Part shown: positions 36,905 through 45,577 of the stretch, one piece after another
How positions within the stretch are numbered: position 1 is the first letter of the stretch
Layout of the letters: every line of letters begins with the position of its first letter
Assembly: GCF_000622085.1 (NCBI RefSeq)
Contig: NZ_JHWL01000014.1
Span: 1-64,000 of the forward strand
Length of the DNA stretch: 64,000 nt
From: Butyrivibrio proteoclasticus P6B7
Lineage (GTDB): Bacteria > Bacillota > Clostridia > Lachnospirales > Lachnospiraceae
Reading direction: 5' to 3'
Position numbers and translations under genes: made by a program
The notes under the pieces: model-generated
The model's input: the letters and a program-made list of their open reading frames with translations, nothing else
Database searches by the model: none
What the model was told of the DNA's origin: nothing

Positions 36905-38545
36905 CTATTCCTCATAAAAATCTTCGTGAACTACATTCTTGGCAAGGCCTTTAAACAGCTTACCCATTGGTACCTTATCAAGCTCATAGCTCTTTATTCC
37001 CTTAAGAGCTACAAGGGCGCTCATATAGCATACAAAGAATACCGCAGCGCCAAGAAGCAGTGTAAGCACATCGCCAATGACGTCCACCAGTACGCTGTTG
37101 ATAAAGAAGACGATCAATCCCGCAGCCACAGCACATACAACCGGAAGGGCAAAGGTCCTAACCAGTTCCTGCCTGTAGGAAAGCATCTTGGATATCATAA
37201 ACATACTGATAAGATCAAACAATATTAAAGAACCTAAAAGTGCTAAAAGGACACCCATGGTTCCAAGTTTAAATACAATTAAAAATACCACTAAAAGTCC
37301 AATATGGCAAACTAAACCTACCGAAACATTGATAATGATAACCAGGGACTTTCCCATGTGGTTAAGGAGCCATGCAAAGAATACAGCCAGTGTGCTCAGC
37401 ACAAATACAATACCTCCTACACGAAGAAGGCCGTCAACATAGGCGCTGCTCCTTCCAAACAATGAAACCTCCAGTGTATCAGCCATTACAAAGACAAATA
37501 CACCCACAGGTATGGTAAGTCTTGAGCTAAAGTACACAAGCTTTTTGAATCTGTCCCTTGCTCCCTCGAACTCATCTCTTTCAATCCTGGCCATTACTCT
37601 GTTCCAGGTCTTAATGAAAGGTATACAGCACAGAACTGTTAAAAGAGCTATAGCTGTCAGTATACGTCCTGAAAAGGCGCCATATTCCTTAATGAGATCT
37701 GCCTCTGTTCCAGCCTTATTGGATGTGACCATATACACAATCTCATCTACAAGGCACACAAAGGATGGCATGAGATACAGATAGGCGATAGTTCTTAAGC
37801 CTGTAAGTACGTCATTCTTATTATCCAGGTATCTTGGTGCTCCATTCTTAATTGTGTCGTTAATCTCGCCCTTTCTAAAGTAGTAGCAAACAAGAATCTG
37901 AATAAATCCAACTACTGATCCAATCAAAAGACCTGCCACAATACCGATGGAACCATAAACTGAGCTAAAATCATCAACATGGAACAGGTTATTGACCTTA
38001 AGTCCATAATTATAAAGGACAATTGAAATAATAAGTCCTGAAACTACTGTTGTAATGGCAATTGTAAGATCTGCGATCATGATGGGCCTTGTATAGCCGA
38101 TGCCCTGAAGATAACCTCTTATAACGCCCTGGCTACAGAGAAATACCAATGAAACAGCAACAATGATATAAAGGAAATATCCTCTTGTATTAGCAAATAT
38201 ATTCTTGGTAAAAGAAAATGCTCCAAAGGCCACGATCAGCGCCAGCGCAATACCTACTACAGAAAAGATCCTAAGGGACTTTTTCATATTGCTGTCAGCA
38301 TTTATAAACTGTGATCTGCGGGCACGAAGTCTAACCATTGCCCACACAGCCTTCTGAACAGAAAGCACAAAAAACGAATAAAAAACATAATATGTAAAGA
38401 GGGGCCCAATTCCAAAGCCAAGGGCCTTATCTCCGCAAATTCTGACTATCAGTATATTAAAAACAAGAATCAGAACCAAAGACCAATAAACAGCACCAGT
38501 CAGAATATCCGGTCTGATTCGCTTCTCCTCAGTATAGGTCTTCAT
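36905..38545 (-). CDS. MOP-superfamily membrane flippase (MurJ/SpoVB/Wzx-like)
   Basis: A protein of about 546 residues with 12-14 predicted helices. The N-terminal helices, the central QGVIRGYLQGIGYTRP segment and a pattern of paired helices resemble polysaccharide biosynthesis/flippase proteins of the SpoVB/MurJ class, which move lipid-linked saccharides across the membrane. A specific substrate cannot be assigned. The start at 38545 is set by GGGAG six bases upstream. It ends directly before a TTG-started flavoprotein gene. Confidence 0.75.
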   Translation of the reverse strand: MKTYTEEKRIRPDILTGAVYWSLVLILVFNILIVRICGDKALGFGIGPLFTYYVFYSFFVLSVQKAVWAMVRLRARRSQFINADSNMKKSLRIFSVVGIALALIVAFGAFSFTKNIFANTRGYFLYIIVAVSLVFLCSQGVIRGYLQGIGYTRPIMIADLTIAITTVVSGLIISIVLYNYGLKVNNLFHVDDFSSVYGSIGIVAGLLIGSVVGFIQILVCYYFRKGEINDTIKNGAPRYLDNKNDVLTGLRTIAYLYLMPSFVCLVDEIVYMVTSNKAGTEADLIKEYGAFSGRILTAIALLTVLCCIPFIKTWNRVMARIERDEFEGARDRFKKLVYFSSRLTIPVGVFVFVMADTLEVSLFGRSSAYVDGLLRVGGIVFVLSTLAVFFAWLLNHMGKSLVIIINVSVGLVCHIGLLVVFLIVFKLGTMGVLLALLGSLILFDLISMFMISKMLSYRQELVRTFALPVVCAVAAGLIVFFINSVLVDVIGDVLTLLLGAAVFFVCYMSALVALKGIKSYELDKVPMGKLFKGLAKNVVHEDFYEE

Positions 38546-38590
38546 ACAATCTCCCAACAAATACTTATCTGGTAAAATCTATGGAACTAC

Positions 38591-39091
38591 TTAATCCCTT
38601 GTAATTCCAAGGTCATCAAGAACTTCTCTCTGCTTAGCTTCCATGACCTTAGCCTCATCATCTGTCATGTGATCGTAGCCACAAAGATGAAGCATGCTGT
38701 GAGCCACAAGGAAGGCGAATTCTCTTTTCTCACTATGTCCGTATTCCAAAGCCTGAGATCTGACTCTATTCTCGTTAATAACGATTTCCCCAAACATAAT
38801 GCTCTCGTTATCCGGGTTATAGACATCAATCTTCTGCTCCTCAATCACTGAAAAGTCTCCGGGAGTATCATATTCGATCATAGGAAATGAAAGCACATCT
38901 GTTGGCTTATCCATGTCCCTGAACTCCTTGTTGATCTCCTGGATTCCGTCATCGTCAGTAATTGTAAGGTTGATCTCAGCCTCACCATCAAAGCCTTCAG
39001 TCTCAAGAACCTTCTTGGCAACTGTAACGGCGATATCCTCTATATCAAAATCAAATTTAGCTTCTACTTCGTTCTCAACGTAAAAAATCAT
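38591..39091 (-). CDS. ybeY: Endoribonuclease YbeY (rRNA maturation)
   Basis: A 166-residue zinc-dependent RNase involved in 16S rRNA 3'-end maturation and ribosome quality control. The zinc motif H-x3-H-x5-H is HSMLHLCGYDH (His131, His135, His141), and the preceding MDKPTDVLSFPM is conserved. The start overlaps the end of the upstream HD-domain gene by 17 bases, with AAGGAG about 11 bases upstream. The order phoH, HD protein, ybeY is the common Firmicutes order. Confidence 0.95.
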   Translation of the reverse strand: MIFYVENEVEAKFDFDIEDIAVTVAKKVLETEGFDGEAEINLTITDDDGIQEINKEFRDMDKPTDVLSFPMIEYDTPGDFSVIEEQKIDVYNPDNESIMFGEIVINENRVRSQALEYGHSEKREFAFLVAHSMLHLCGYDHMTDDEAKVMEAKQREVLDDLGITRD

Positions 39092-40286
39092 AGTAGAGCT
39101 TCTCCTTCTTTAAGATTTTCTTCATCTGATCAAGCTCATAGAACGTGACGTTGTAGCCCTTAAGCTCTCCGTCCTTGTCCTTCTTATCAAATATAGAATC
39201 AATTAACTTATCATAATCTATCTTAACATCTTTATTCTCTTTTATGATATGCATAATGGAAGCAATTGTAGTTTCACAAAGCTGAACTGTAAGAGCCTCC
39301 TTAGATCTGGGAACACCCTTCTTAGGCTCAATGTATTCATGAAGATATTCAATGGCCTCAACAGGGAAATTATTCTCAGTATAGTAGTGCTCAAGCTCAG
39401 ACCACTTGGTCTCATTCTCAAGAACACCGATTCTGTGGTAATATGCGCAGGTCTTAACTGCCCTTGCGTTAAAGTTAAGGCCCATAGCTATACGCTCAGA
39501 CAAATAGGCTGTGTGGATAGCCCTGTAGTACTCATCCTTACTCTTTTCCTTAAGCTGCACCAGAAGTGGGAACTCAGGGTCGTTGATGTCCATATACATA
39601 TCATTGGATTTCCTGATGACGTAGACGCCGAACATATTAAGGAATATCAAAAGAATTATGAGGTTCAGCATAAGGTTCAGTAAAGGAAGAACCAAAAGAT
39701 TAAAGGACAATGTCCTATTCTGGAACAATACATTAAAGGCCACAAGTAAAACCGCCTGCATCATTAGGGAAATAGCCAGTGGTGCGCTGATGGCGGTACT
39801 TTCCTTAAGGTCTCTGAACATTGCAAGAGCAACAGCTCCAGCAAGTATATACATGAAGAATTCACTGAATTCTCCCTTATCTTCAAGCATAACAGACAGT
39901 GTCACAAATCCAATTCCTGACACCATTCCGATCTCGTTATTAGAGAAAAGAGCTAATATTACAAAGACAGCCATGTAAGGCCAAAGCTGATTAGAAATCA
40001 GCACAAATACAATAGATAAAACAAGGGCTGATAAGTAAACGATCACAAACCTTAGCTTGTGGTCATAGTTATCATAGGAAAAGCCCTCTTTTCCCCTTGT
40101 GTAGGCATCAAATACCATAAACACATCAGTTCCTGCTATGATAAGTGACGCTATCGTATTTCTGAGTATGGCTTCATAGCTCTTTCCCATAAGAAAAGAA
40201 AAAGCAAAAATAAGAATTCCTGTTCCCAGGAACAAACCAGCATATATAAGTTTATATCTTACAGCTAATTTATTCTCGCTTTCCAT
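39075..40286 (-). CDS. PgpH-like membrane HD-domain protein with degenerate active site
   Basis: A 403-residue protein in the position of pgpH/yqfF (between phoH and ybeY). PgpH is normally about 700 residues, with an extracytoplasmic 7TMR-HDED domain, seven helices and a c-di-AMP-degrading HD domain. Here the HDED domain is missing. About seven helices cover residues 15-222, and an HD-like domain follows. The expected HD pair is His284-Arg285 (YYHRIG instead of YYHDIG), the HHGT loop is absent, and the later Asp of LADSVEA appears as Glu338 (LCETTIA). His258 and the C-terminal KDGELKGYNVTFYEL still match the family. Catalysis is doubtful; a sensing or scaffold role is possible. Confidence 0.8.
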   Translation of the reverse strand: MESENKLAVRYKLIYAGLFLGTGILIFAFSFLMGKSYEAILRNTIASLIIAGTDVFMVFDAYTRGKEGFSYDNYDHKLRFVIVYLSALVLSIVFVLISNQLWPYMAVFVILALFSNNEIGMVSGIGFVTLSVMLEDKGEFSEFFMYILAGAVALAMFRDLKESTAISAPLAISLMMQAVLLVAFNVLFQNRTLSFNLLVLPLLNLMLNLIILLIFLNMFGVYVIRKSNDMYMDINDPEFPLLVQLKEKSKDEYYRAIHTAYLSERIAMGLNFNARAVKTCAYYHRIGVLENETKWSELEHYYTENNFPVEAIEYLHEYIEPKKGVPRSKEALTVQLCETTIASIMHIIKENKDVKIDYDKLIDSIFDKKDKDGELKGYNVTFYELDQMKKILKKEKLYYDFLR

Positions 40287-40289
40287 GAT

Positions 40290-41321
40290 TTATTTTCTCT
40301 CCATCTTCCTGATTGACTTGGTCTTACGCTTATTAGCATCCTTCTTTTCAAAGTCTTCATAGGCTTTAACGATCTTCTGAACCAGAGGGTGTCTCACAAC
40401 ATCGCTGCTGGTCAAAGTGCAGAATGCAATATCATCAATGCCCTTAAGAACCTTAGATGCAACATCAAGGCCAGAAACAGTATCAGGAGAAAGGTCCTTC
40501 TGAGTAGCATCACCTGTGATGATAACCTTGGATCCAAAACCAATACGTGTAAGGAACATCTTCATCTGAGCAGGTGTTGTATTCTGGGCTTCATCCAGGA
40601 TAATAAAGGCATTATCTAAGGTTCTACCTCTCATGTAAGCAAGAGGCGCCACCTCAATGAGGCCCTTCTCCATATTCTTGATGAAGTTCTCTGTACCCAT
40701 GATCTGATAAAGAGCATCATAGAGAGGTCTAAGATATGGATCAACTTTACTCTGAAGATCTCCAGGCAGAAATCCAAGCTTCTCTCCAGCTTCGATGGCA
40801 GGACGAGTTAAAATGATCCTGCTTACTTCATCCCTTTGGAATGCAGTAATAGCCATTGCCATGGCCAGATAGGTCTTACCTGTTCCGGCTGGTCCAAGGC
40901 CAAATACGATCATCTTATTTCTGATGGCATCGATATATTTCTTTTGTCCCAGTGTCTTGGGTTTGATTGGTTTGCCAGAAATTGTGTGGCAGATAACATC
41001 TCTGTCTATATCAACCAGGATGTTGTCATTGTCCTTGTATTCAGGAGTCTTGACCTTATCCTCCTTAAGAGAAATGGCGTAGTCAACGCTCTGCTCCTCA
41101 ATACTTGAACCTCTTCTGGAAAGCTGAACCAGCTCTCTGATGATACCAGAAGCCTTCTGAGCCCCTTCCTTATCTCCTATGATATGAAGCTCTCCGTTAC
41201 GATCGATGATCTCAACATGGAGACTATTCTCGATCTTACGGATATAGCTGTCATTCTCCCCAAAAATGTTGCGCTCGTCATCGGCTGACAGCGCAAGCCT
41301 AAGCTCTGTTATTTCACTCAT
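40290..41321 (-). CDS. phoH: PhoH-like ATPase
   Basis: A 343-residue protein with an N-terminal KH-like segment and a P-loop ATPase domain: GLGPAGTGKTYLAMAMA (Walker A), AFIILDEAQNTTPAQMKMFL (Walker B) and VIITGDATQKDL. PhoH proteins are linked to RNA metabolism and are usually next to ybeY, as here. The stop lies three bases before the start of the PgpH-like gene. Confidence 0.93.
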   Translation of the reverse strand: MSEITELRLALSADDERNIFGENDSYIRKIENSLHVEIIDRNGELHIIGDKEGAQKASGIIRELVQLSRRGSSIEEQSVDYAISLKEDKVKTPEYKDNDNILVDIDRDVICHTISGKPIKPKTLGQKKYIDAIRNKMIVFGLGPAGTGKTYLAMAMAITAFQRDEVSRIILTRPAIEAGEKLGFLPGDLQSKVDPYLRPLYDALYQIMGTENFIKNMEKGLIEVAPLAYMRGRTLDNAFIILDEAQNTTPAQMKMFLTRIGFGSKVIITGDATQKDLSPDTVSGLDVASKVLKGIDDIAFCTLTSSDVVRHPLVQKIVKAYEDFEKKDANKRKTKSIRKMERK

Positions 41322-41381
41322 TAACTATAATTCCCCTTATTTATAGCTTAACTGACGGATTTATGTCAGTTCAATACCTGA

Positions 41382-41864
41382 TCATTTATGATATGGCTCA
41401 TTGGCCAGAATCTTGTAGGCTCTGTAGACCTGCTCAAGAAGTATAACTCTCATCATCTGATGAGGGAAAGTCATATCAGAAAAGCTGATATGAGCAGAAG
41501 CCCTATCCAGAACCTCCTTGGAAAGTCCAAGGGATCCCCCGATCACGAACTGGATATGGCTCACACCTCTGATGCCCTGATTGTTAATGAACTCAGAAAA
41601 GCTCTCAGAGGTATGCTTCTTGCCTTTAATGGCAAGGGCGCAGACAAGTCCATTAGGATCAAGAGCCTTTAAAATCTTATCTCCCTCTTTTTTCTTGATC
41701 TGCTCCTCTATAGCCTCCGGCGCATTATCGGGAGTCTTCTCATCAGGGACCTCGATGATATTGAGCTTGCAATACCTTGATAGTCTCTTGGAATACTCCG
41801 CGATGGCGTCGTTCCAATATTTCTCTTTAATCTTACCTACACAAATAATACTAATTGTCGTCAT
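41382..41864 (-). CDS. rlmH: 23S rRNA (pseudouridine1915-N3)-methyltransferase
   Basis: A 160-residue SPOUT methyltransferase that modifies helix 69 of 23S rRNA. The N-terminus MTTISIICVGKIKEKYW, the SAM-binding FVIGGSLGLS, and the C-terminal knot SFSDMTFPHQMMRVILLEQ are all present and full length. No clear ribosome site precedes the ATG, but the N-terminus matches the family. It is between a MORN-repeat protein gene and phoH. Confidence 0.95.
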   Translation of the reverse strand: MTTISIICVGKIKEKYWNDAIAEYSKRLSRYCKLNIIEVPDEKTPDNAPEAIEEQIKKKEGDKILKALDPNGLVCALAIKGKKHTSESFSEFINNQGIRGVSHIQFVIGGSLGLSKEVLDRASAHISFSDMTFPHQMMRVILLEQVYRAYKILANEPYHK

Positions 41865-41906
41865 ATTTTATAAAAAGAACTGTCTAATCAATTTAATTGA
41901 TAGTTA

Positions 41907-42941
41907 TCACTTCACAAGGCTTCCGCCTGTAATGATACCGCTGACACCGTTGTTCTTGGTTCCAGCTTCTGTCATGTAATAAAGGTGACTCTCATCAAGT
42001 CTTTCATAAAGAACTGGAATCTTACCCTTGGCATCCTTGTAGGTGTTGGCAACCTGTGCCCATTCACCCTCTCTGCACCAGCCATACCACTCTGTAGTAT
42101 CATTCTGATTATCAACAGTGATAATGTACATATCTCCGTTATATTTGCCGTTTACGAACTCACCAATGGCGTTCTGAAGATAGAAGTCATCGCCATTCAT
42201 GTATTCAGGATTATAATCATAATGCTCCTGTCCCTGTCCATTTGGAAGGTCGTTGGCAAATGCGCCGCTATACATATGCTCTGTTACTACGTAGGTGCTG
42301 TAATCTGGGTAATATGAAATCCATGTTCCCTGACCACTTCTTACACCATCTGCCCAGTCACCGTAGTAGTACTGGTCGTTGGCATATACAGCAAGGCCCT
42401 TTCCAGAAGGCTTACCATTTGAGTCTGTTCCGCCATAATAGTAGAAATTGTTAGTGCCCTGAAGTTTGTAGGACATAGCTTCAAATCTGTCCAGATGAGC
42501 AAGGTCTCTTACTGCATCAAGGTTACCTGCCTCAAAATATCCATACATTTCTACAAGCTGACTGTTAATGTCGATGGCAAGCCCCTTATAAATATTCTTA
42601 AGGACAGCTGTATTGGTGCTATAGAAGCTGTTACCGGAAACACTGTTCTTAGCAGGATCAAGATATTCTGCTCCGCCTGGAACATCACTGGTTGCTGCAG
42701 CTGCGCTGTCATCTGCTGATGAAGCTGATGAGCTGGCTACGTTAGAAGCTGTATCTACGCTTAAATTAGATGATGCCGCCTCTGCAGTATCACTTGCATA
42801 CTGGCTGATGCTATCGTTAAGTCTGTCATCATCACTTGTATTCTTCTTGCCGGAAAGTGCCAGAAACAGCACAAGTATAAGTAAAATGACTGCCACAACT
42901 CCAGCGGTTATGGCTACTTTGATCTTTTCTTCTTTTTCCAT
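41907..42941 (-). CDS. Membrane-anchored MORN-repeat-like protein
   Basis: A 344-residue protein with a short cytoplasmic start, one membrane helix (VAITAGVVAVILLILVLFLAL), a Ser/Ala/Asp-rich linker of about 55 residues, and an exported domain with MORN-like repeats: NGKPSGKGLAVYANDQYYYG, DWADGVRSGQGTWISYY and NDLPNGQGQEHYDY. MORN repeats are beta-hairpins often involved in membrane or protein contacts; the role here is unknown. GGAG lies seven bases before the ATG at 42941. Two palindromic sites (43008-43044) lie about 70-100 bases upstream. Confidence 0.8.
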   Translation of the reverse strand: MEKEEKIKVAITAGVVAVILLILVLFLALSGKKNTSDDDRLNDSISQYASDTAEAASSNLSVDTASNVASSSASSADDSAAAATSDVPGGAEYLDPAKNSVSGNSFYSTNTAVLKNIYKGLAIDINSQLVEMYGYFEAGNLDAVRDLAHLDRFEAMSYKLQGTNNFYYYGGTDSNGKPSGKGLAVYANDQYYYGDWADGVRSGQGTWISYYPDYSTYVVTEHMYSGAFANDLPNGQGQEHYDYNPEYMNGDDFYLQNAIGEFVNGKYNGDMYIITVDNQNDTTEWYGWCREGEWAQVANTYKDAKGKIPVLYERLDESHLYYMTEAGTKNNGVSGIITGGSLVK

Positions 42942-43007
42942 AATAATCTCCAATCACATAATCCCTATTATTTTACCATAGTAGAGCCTTTTTTAATACT
43001 ACTCCAT

Positions 43008-43044
43008 AAATCTTAAGATTTACCATCGAAATTTCTTAAGATTT
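43008..43044. promoter_or_regulatory. Two CTTAAG-centred palindromic sites upstream of the MORN gene
   Basis: AAATCTTAAGATTT (43008-43021) is a perfect 14-bp palindrome. TCTTAAGATTT recurs at 43034-43044, so the two sites are 23 bp apart, about two helical turns. They lie upstream of a TAAAAT-like -10 for the MORN gene. They look like regulator sites; the regulator is unknown. Confidence 0.45.
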
Positions 43045-43078
43045 TCTGTAGATGAAAAAAGCCAGTATTTATGCGGCT

Positions 43079-43128
43079 CAAAAAGAATCCCCAGTACAAT
43101 TTAGCTCTTTTTCCAAATTGTACTGGGG
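43079..43128 (-). terminator. Terminator of the nfnA-nfnB transcript
   Basis: On the minus strand CCCCAGTACAATTT pairs exactly with AAATTGTACTGGGG (43115-43128 and 43089-43102) across a 12-base loop, followed by ATTCTTTTTG. It lies about 37 bases after the nfnB stop. Confidence 0.8.
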
Positions 43129-43164
43129 TTATTCATCTAAATAATCATCTGAAAATGAATCAGA

Positions 43165-44550
43165 TTACTTGTTTGAAAGGTACTCGTCAATTCCCTTTGC
43201 AGCAGCCTTACCAGCTCCCATAGCAAGGATAACTGTTGCAGCTCCTGTTACAGCGTCTCCGCCGGCAAATACGCCTTCCTTAGATGTCTGACCAGTAGCC
43301 TCTTCTGCAACGATACACTTTCTTCTGTTGATCTCAAGACCCTTTGTTGTGCTTGAGATAAGAGGGTTAGGTGATGTACCAAGGGACATGATAACAGCAT
43401 CGCACTCGATATCAAACTCAGAACCTGGAACCTCTACAGGGCTTCTACGTCCTGACTCATCAGGCTCGCCAAGTTCCATTCTGATACAGGTAATGCCTGT
43501 TACCCAGCCATTCTCGTCAGCGTGGATCTCAACAGGGTTGGTAAGAAGGTCAAAGATGATTCCCTCTTCCTTAGCGTGTCCAACCTCTTCCTTACGTGCA
43601 GGAAGCTCTTCCTCACCACGACGATATACAACGTGAACCTCTGCGCCAAGTCTTAAAGCTGTTCTTGCAGCATCCATAGCAACGTTACCGCCACCAACTA
43701 CAACACACTTCTTAGGTCTCATGATAGGTGTTCTTGAATTCTCATCAAAGGCCTTCATAAGATTGCTTCTTGTAAGGAACTCGTTAGCTGAGAATACACC
43801 CATTGCCTGCTCACCAGGAATGTTCATGAATCTTGGAAGTCCGGCACCTGAGCCAACAAATACAGCCTCAAAACCTTCCTTAGCCATAAGATCATCTATT
43901 GTAACGCTCTTACCGATAACAACGTCTGTCTCAAGTTTAACGCCAAGGGACTTAACGTTCTCGATTTCCTTCTTAACAACTGCATCCTTAGGAAGACGAA
44001 ACTCTGGGATACCATATACAAGTACTCCGCCTGCCTCATGAAGAGCTTCGAAGATTGTAACATCATAGCCCATCTTAGCAAGGTCTCCAGCACATGTAAG
44101 ACCTGAGGGACCTGAACCGATTACAGCAACCTTCTTGTTCTTCTTCTCAGTAGCTCCAGCTGGTTTAATGCCCATTTCTCTTGCTGTATCTGCTACATAT
44201 CTCTCAAGCTTACCAATAGAAACAGGATCACCCTTGATGCCTCTTACACACTGGCCTTCACACTGGCTCTCCTGTGGGCAAACACGTCCGCAAACTGCTG
44301 GAAGCGCGCTGGACTTACTGATTGTCTGATAAGCGCCCTCAACGTCGCCTTCTTTAACCTGCTGAATGAATGCAGGAATATCGATTGATACAGGACATCC
44401 CTGAACACACTTAGGGTTCTTACAGTTAAGACATCTGGTAGCTTCGTTTTCTGCTTCTTCTTTGTTATATCCAAGGCATACTTCCTTAAAGTTGGTAGCA
44501 CGCTCTTTAGCATCCTGTTCACGAACAGGAACTCTTACAAATCCATCCAT
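43165..44550 (-). CDS. nfnB: NADH-dependent ferredoxin:NADP+ oxidoreductase, beta subunit (GltD-like)
   Basis: A 461-residue flavoprotein, also annotated as homotetrameric glutamate synthase small chain (gltA). It has N-terminal Fe-S cysteines (CLNCKNPKCVQGCPV and CGRVCPQESQCEGQCVRG), an FAD motif (VAVIGSGPSGLTCAGDL) and an NAD(P) motif (VVVGGGNVAMDAARTA). The adjacent nfnA-like gene makes the NfnAB bifurcating transhydrogenase the best reading: it links NADH and reduced ferredoxin to NADP+ reduction in the cytoplasm. GAGGAG lies seven bases before the ATG. A stem-loop terminator follows. Confidence 0.9.
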   Translation of the reverse strand: MDGFVRVPVREQDAKERATNFKEVCLGYNKEEAENEATRCLNCKNPKCVQGCPVSIDIPAFIQQVKEGDVEGAYQTISKSSALPAVCGRVCPQESQCEGQCVRGIKGDPVSIGKLERYVADTAREMGIKPAGATEKKNKKVAVIGSGPSGLTCAGDLAKMGYDVTIFEALHEAGGVLVYGIPEFRLPKDAVVKKEIENVKSLGVKLETDVVIGKSVTIDDLMAKEGFEAVFVGSGAGLPRFMNIPGEQAMGVFSANEFLTRSNLMKAFDENSRTPIMRPKKCVVVGGGNVAMDAARTALRLGAEVHVVYRRGEEELPARKEEVGHAKEEGIIFDLLTNPVEIHADENGWVTGITCIRMELGEPDESGRRSPVEVPGSEFDIECDAVIMSLGTSPNPLISSTTKGLEINRRKCIVAEEATGQTSKEGVFAGGDAVTGAATVILAMGAGKAAAKGIDEYLSNK

Positions 44551-44588
44551 TCTTTTATCTCCTCTAATATTATCAGCTTAATTCCTGA

Positions 44589-45464
44589 TTAGTTGCAGTT
44601 ACCACATCCGCCGTGGTGTGTGTCACCTTCCTGAGCCTTAAGAAGAAGTCTTCCTTCCTCTGTCTTGTAAAGCTTCATTCTGTTCATAGCCTGATCAAAG
44701 TCAACCTTGTGTCCGTCAAACTCAGGTCCATCAACACATGCAAACTTTACTTCTCCGCCTACTGTAAGACGACAAGCTCCACACATACCTGTTCCATCAA
44801 CCATAATAGGGTTCATGCTGACAATTGTAGGAATTCCAAGCTCCTGTGTAAGCTTACATACGAATTTCATCATGATCATAGGTCCGATTGCTACGCAGTG
44901 ATCATACTTATTGCCCTCATCCCAAAGATCCTGTAAAGCCTTGGTAACCATACCGCTTCTGCCATAGGATCCATCATCTGTTGTGATATGAAGGTTACAT
45001 ACCTTCTTAAATCTATCCTCAAGAATTACAAGGTCCTTAGTCTTGGCACCGATAATAACGTCGCAGTCAACGCCCTGTTCCTTAAGCCATTTAGCCTGAG
45101 GATATACAGGAGCTGTACCAACACCACCTGCAATGAAGACGATCTTCTTTTTCTTAAGATCTTCAATGCTCTCTTCGCAAAGATCTGATGGCTTTCCAAG
45201 AGGTCCAACCACGTCTGCAAGCTCATCGCCAGCCTTTAATTTGCCAAGCTTAAAGGTCTCTGCGCCAATTGCCTGAACTACGATCTCAACTGTTCCCTTC
45301 TCTCTATCATAATCGCAGATTGTAAGAGGAATACGCTCTCCCTCTTCATCCACACGGATAATTAAAAATTGTCCTGGTAAACACGCACTTGCCACACGAG
45401 GAGCTTCTACAATCATCTGAAAGATGTTATTTGCAAGCTCGTTGGCTTCTAGAATCTTGAACAT
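44589..45464 (-). CDS. nfnA: NADH-dependent ferredoxin:NADP+ oxidoreductase, alpha subunit
   Basis: A 291-residue ferredoxin-NADP reductase-like subunit, with an FAD/NAD-binding fold (KKIVFIAGGVGTAPVYPQAK) and a C-terminal [2Fe-2S] site with GTGMCGACRLTVGGEVKFAC. The tail HHGGCGNCN has further cysteines. The ATG at 45464 is chosen because AGGAGG lies six bases upstream; the earlier ATG abuts that site. The gene is 38 bases upstream of nfnB. An AT-rich leader with a TATAAT-like box at 45515-45520 lies upstream, but its -35 is poor. Confidence 0.9.
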   Translation of the reverse strand: MFKILEANELANNIFQMIVEAPRVASACLPGQFLIIRVDEEGERIPLTICDYDREKGTVEIVVQAIGAETFKLGKLKAGDELADVVGPLGKPSDLCEESIEDLKKKKIVFIAGGVGTAPVYPQAKWLKEQGVDCDVIIGAKTKDLVILEDRFKKVCNLHITTDDGSYGRSGMVTKALQDLWDEGNKYDHCVAIGPMIMMKFVCKLTQELGIPTIVSMNPIMVDGTGMCGACRLTVGGEVKFACVDGPEFDGHKVDFDQAMNRMKLYKTEEGRLLLKAQEGDTHHGGCGNCN

Positions 45465-45577
45465 AGTCATCCTCCTACAAATTTTCTTCAAAAAACCTTT
45501 AATGAAAATAATAAATTATAAAACACCAAATTTCAATTTAAATTTTAAGAAATTAAAGCGTTAAATCGCAAAATCGT

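Noticed and set aside
41860..41885. Leaderless promoter for rlmH (TATAAA next to ATG)
   Set aside because: The -10-like box abuts the start codon, so transcription would begin inside the gene; rlmH is more likely read from the upstream MORN gene.
43165..45464. Classical glutamate synthase (GltBD)
   Set aside because: No large GltB subunit is present. The pairing with a ferredoxin-NADP reductase-like subunit fits NfnAB better.
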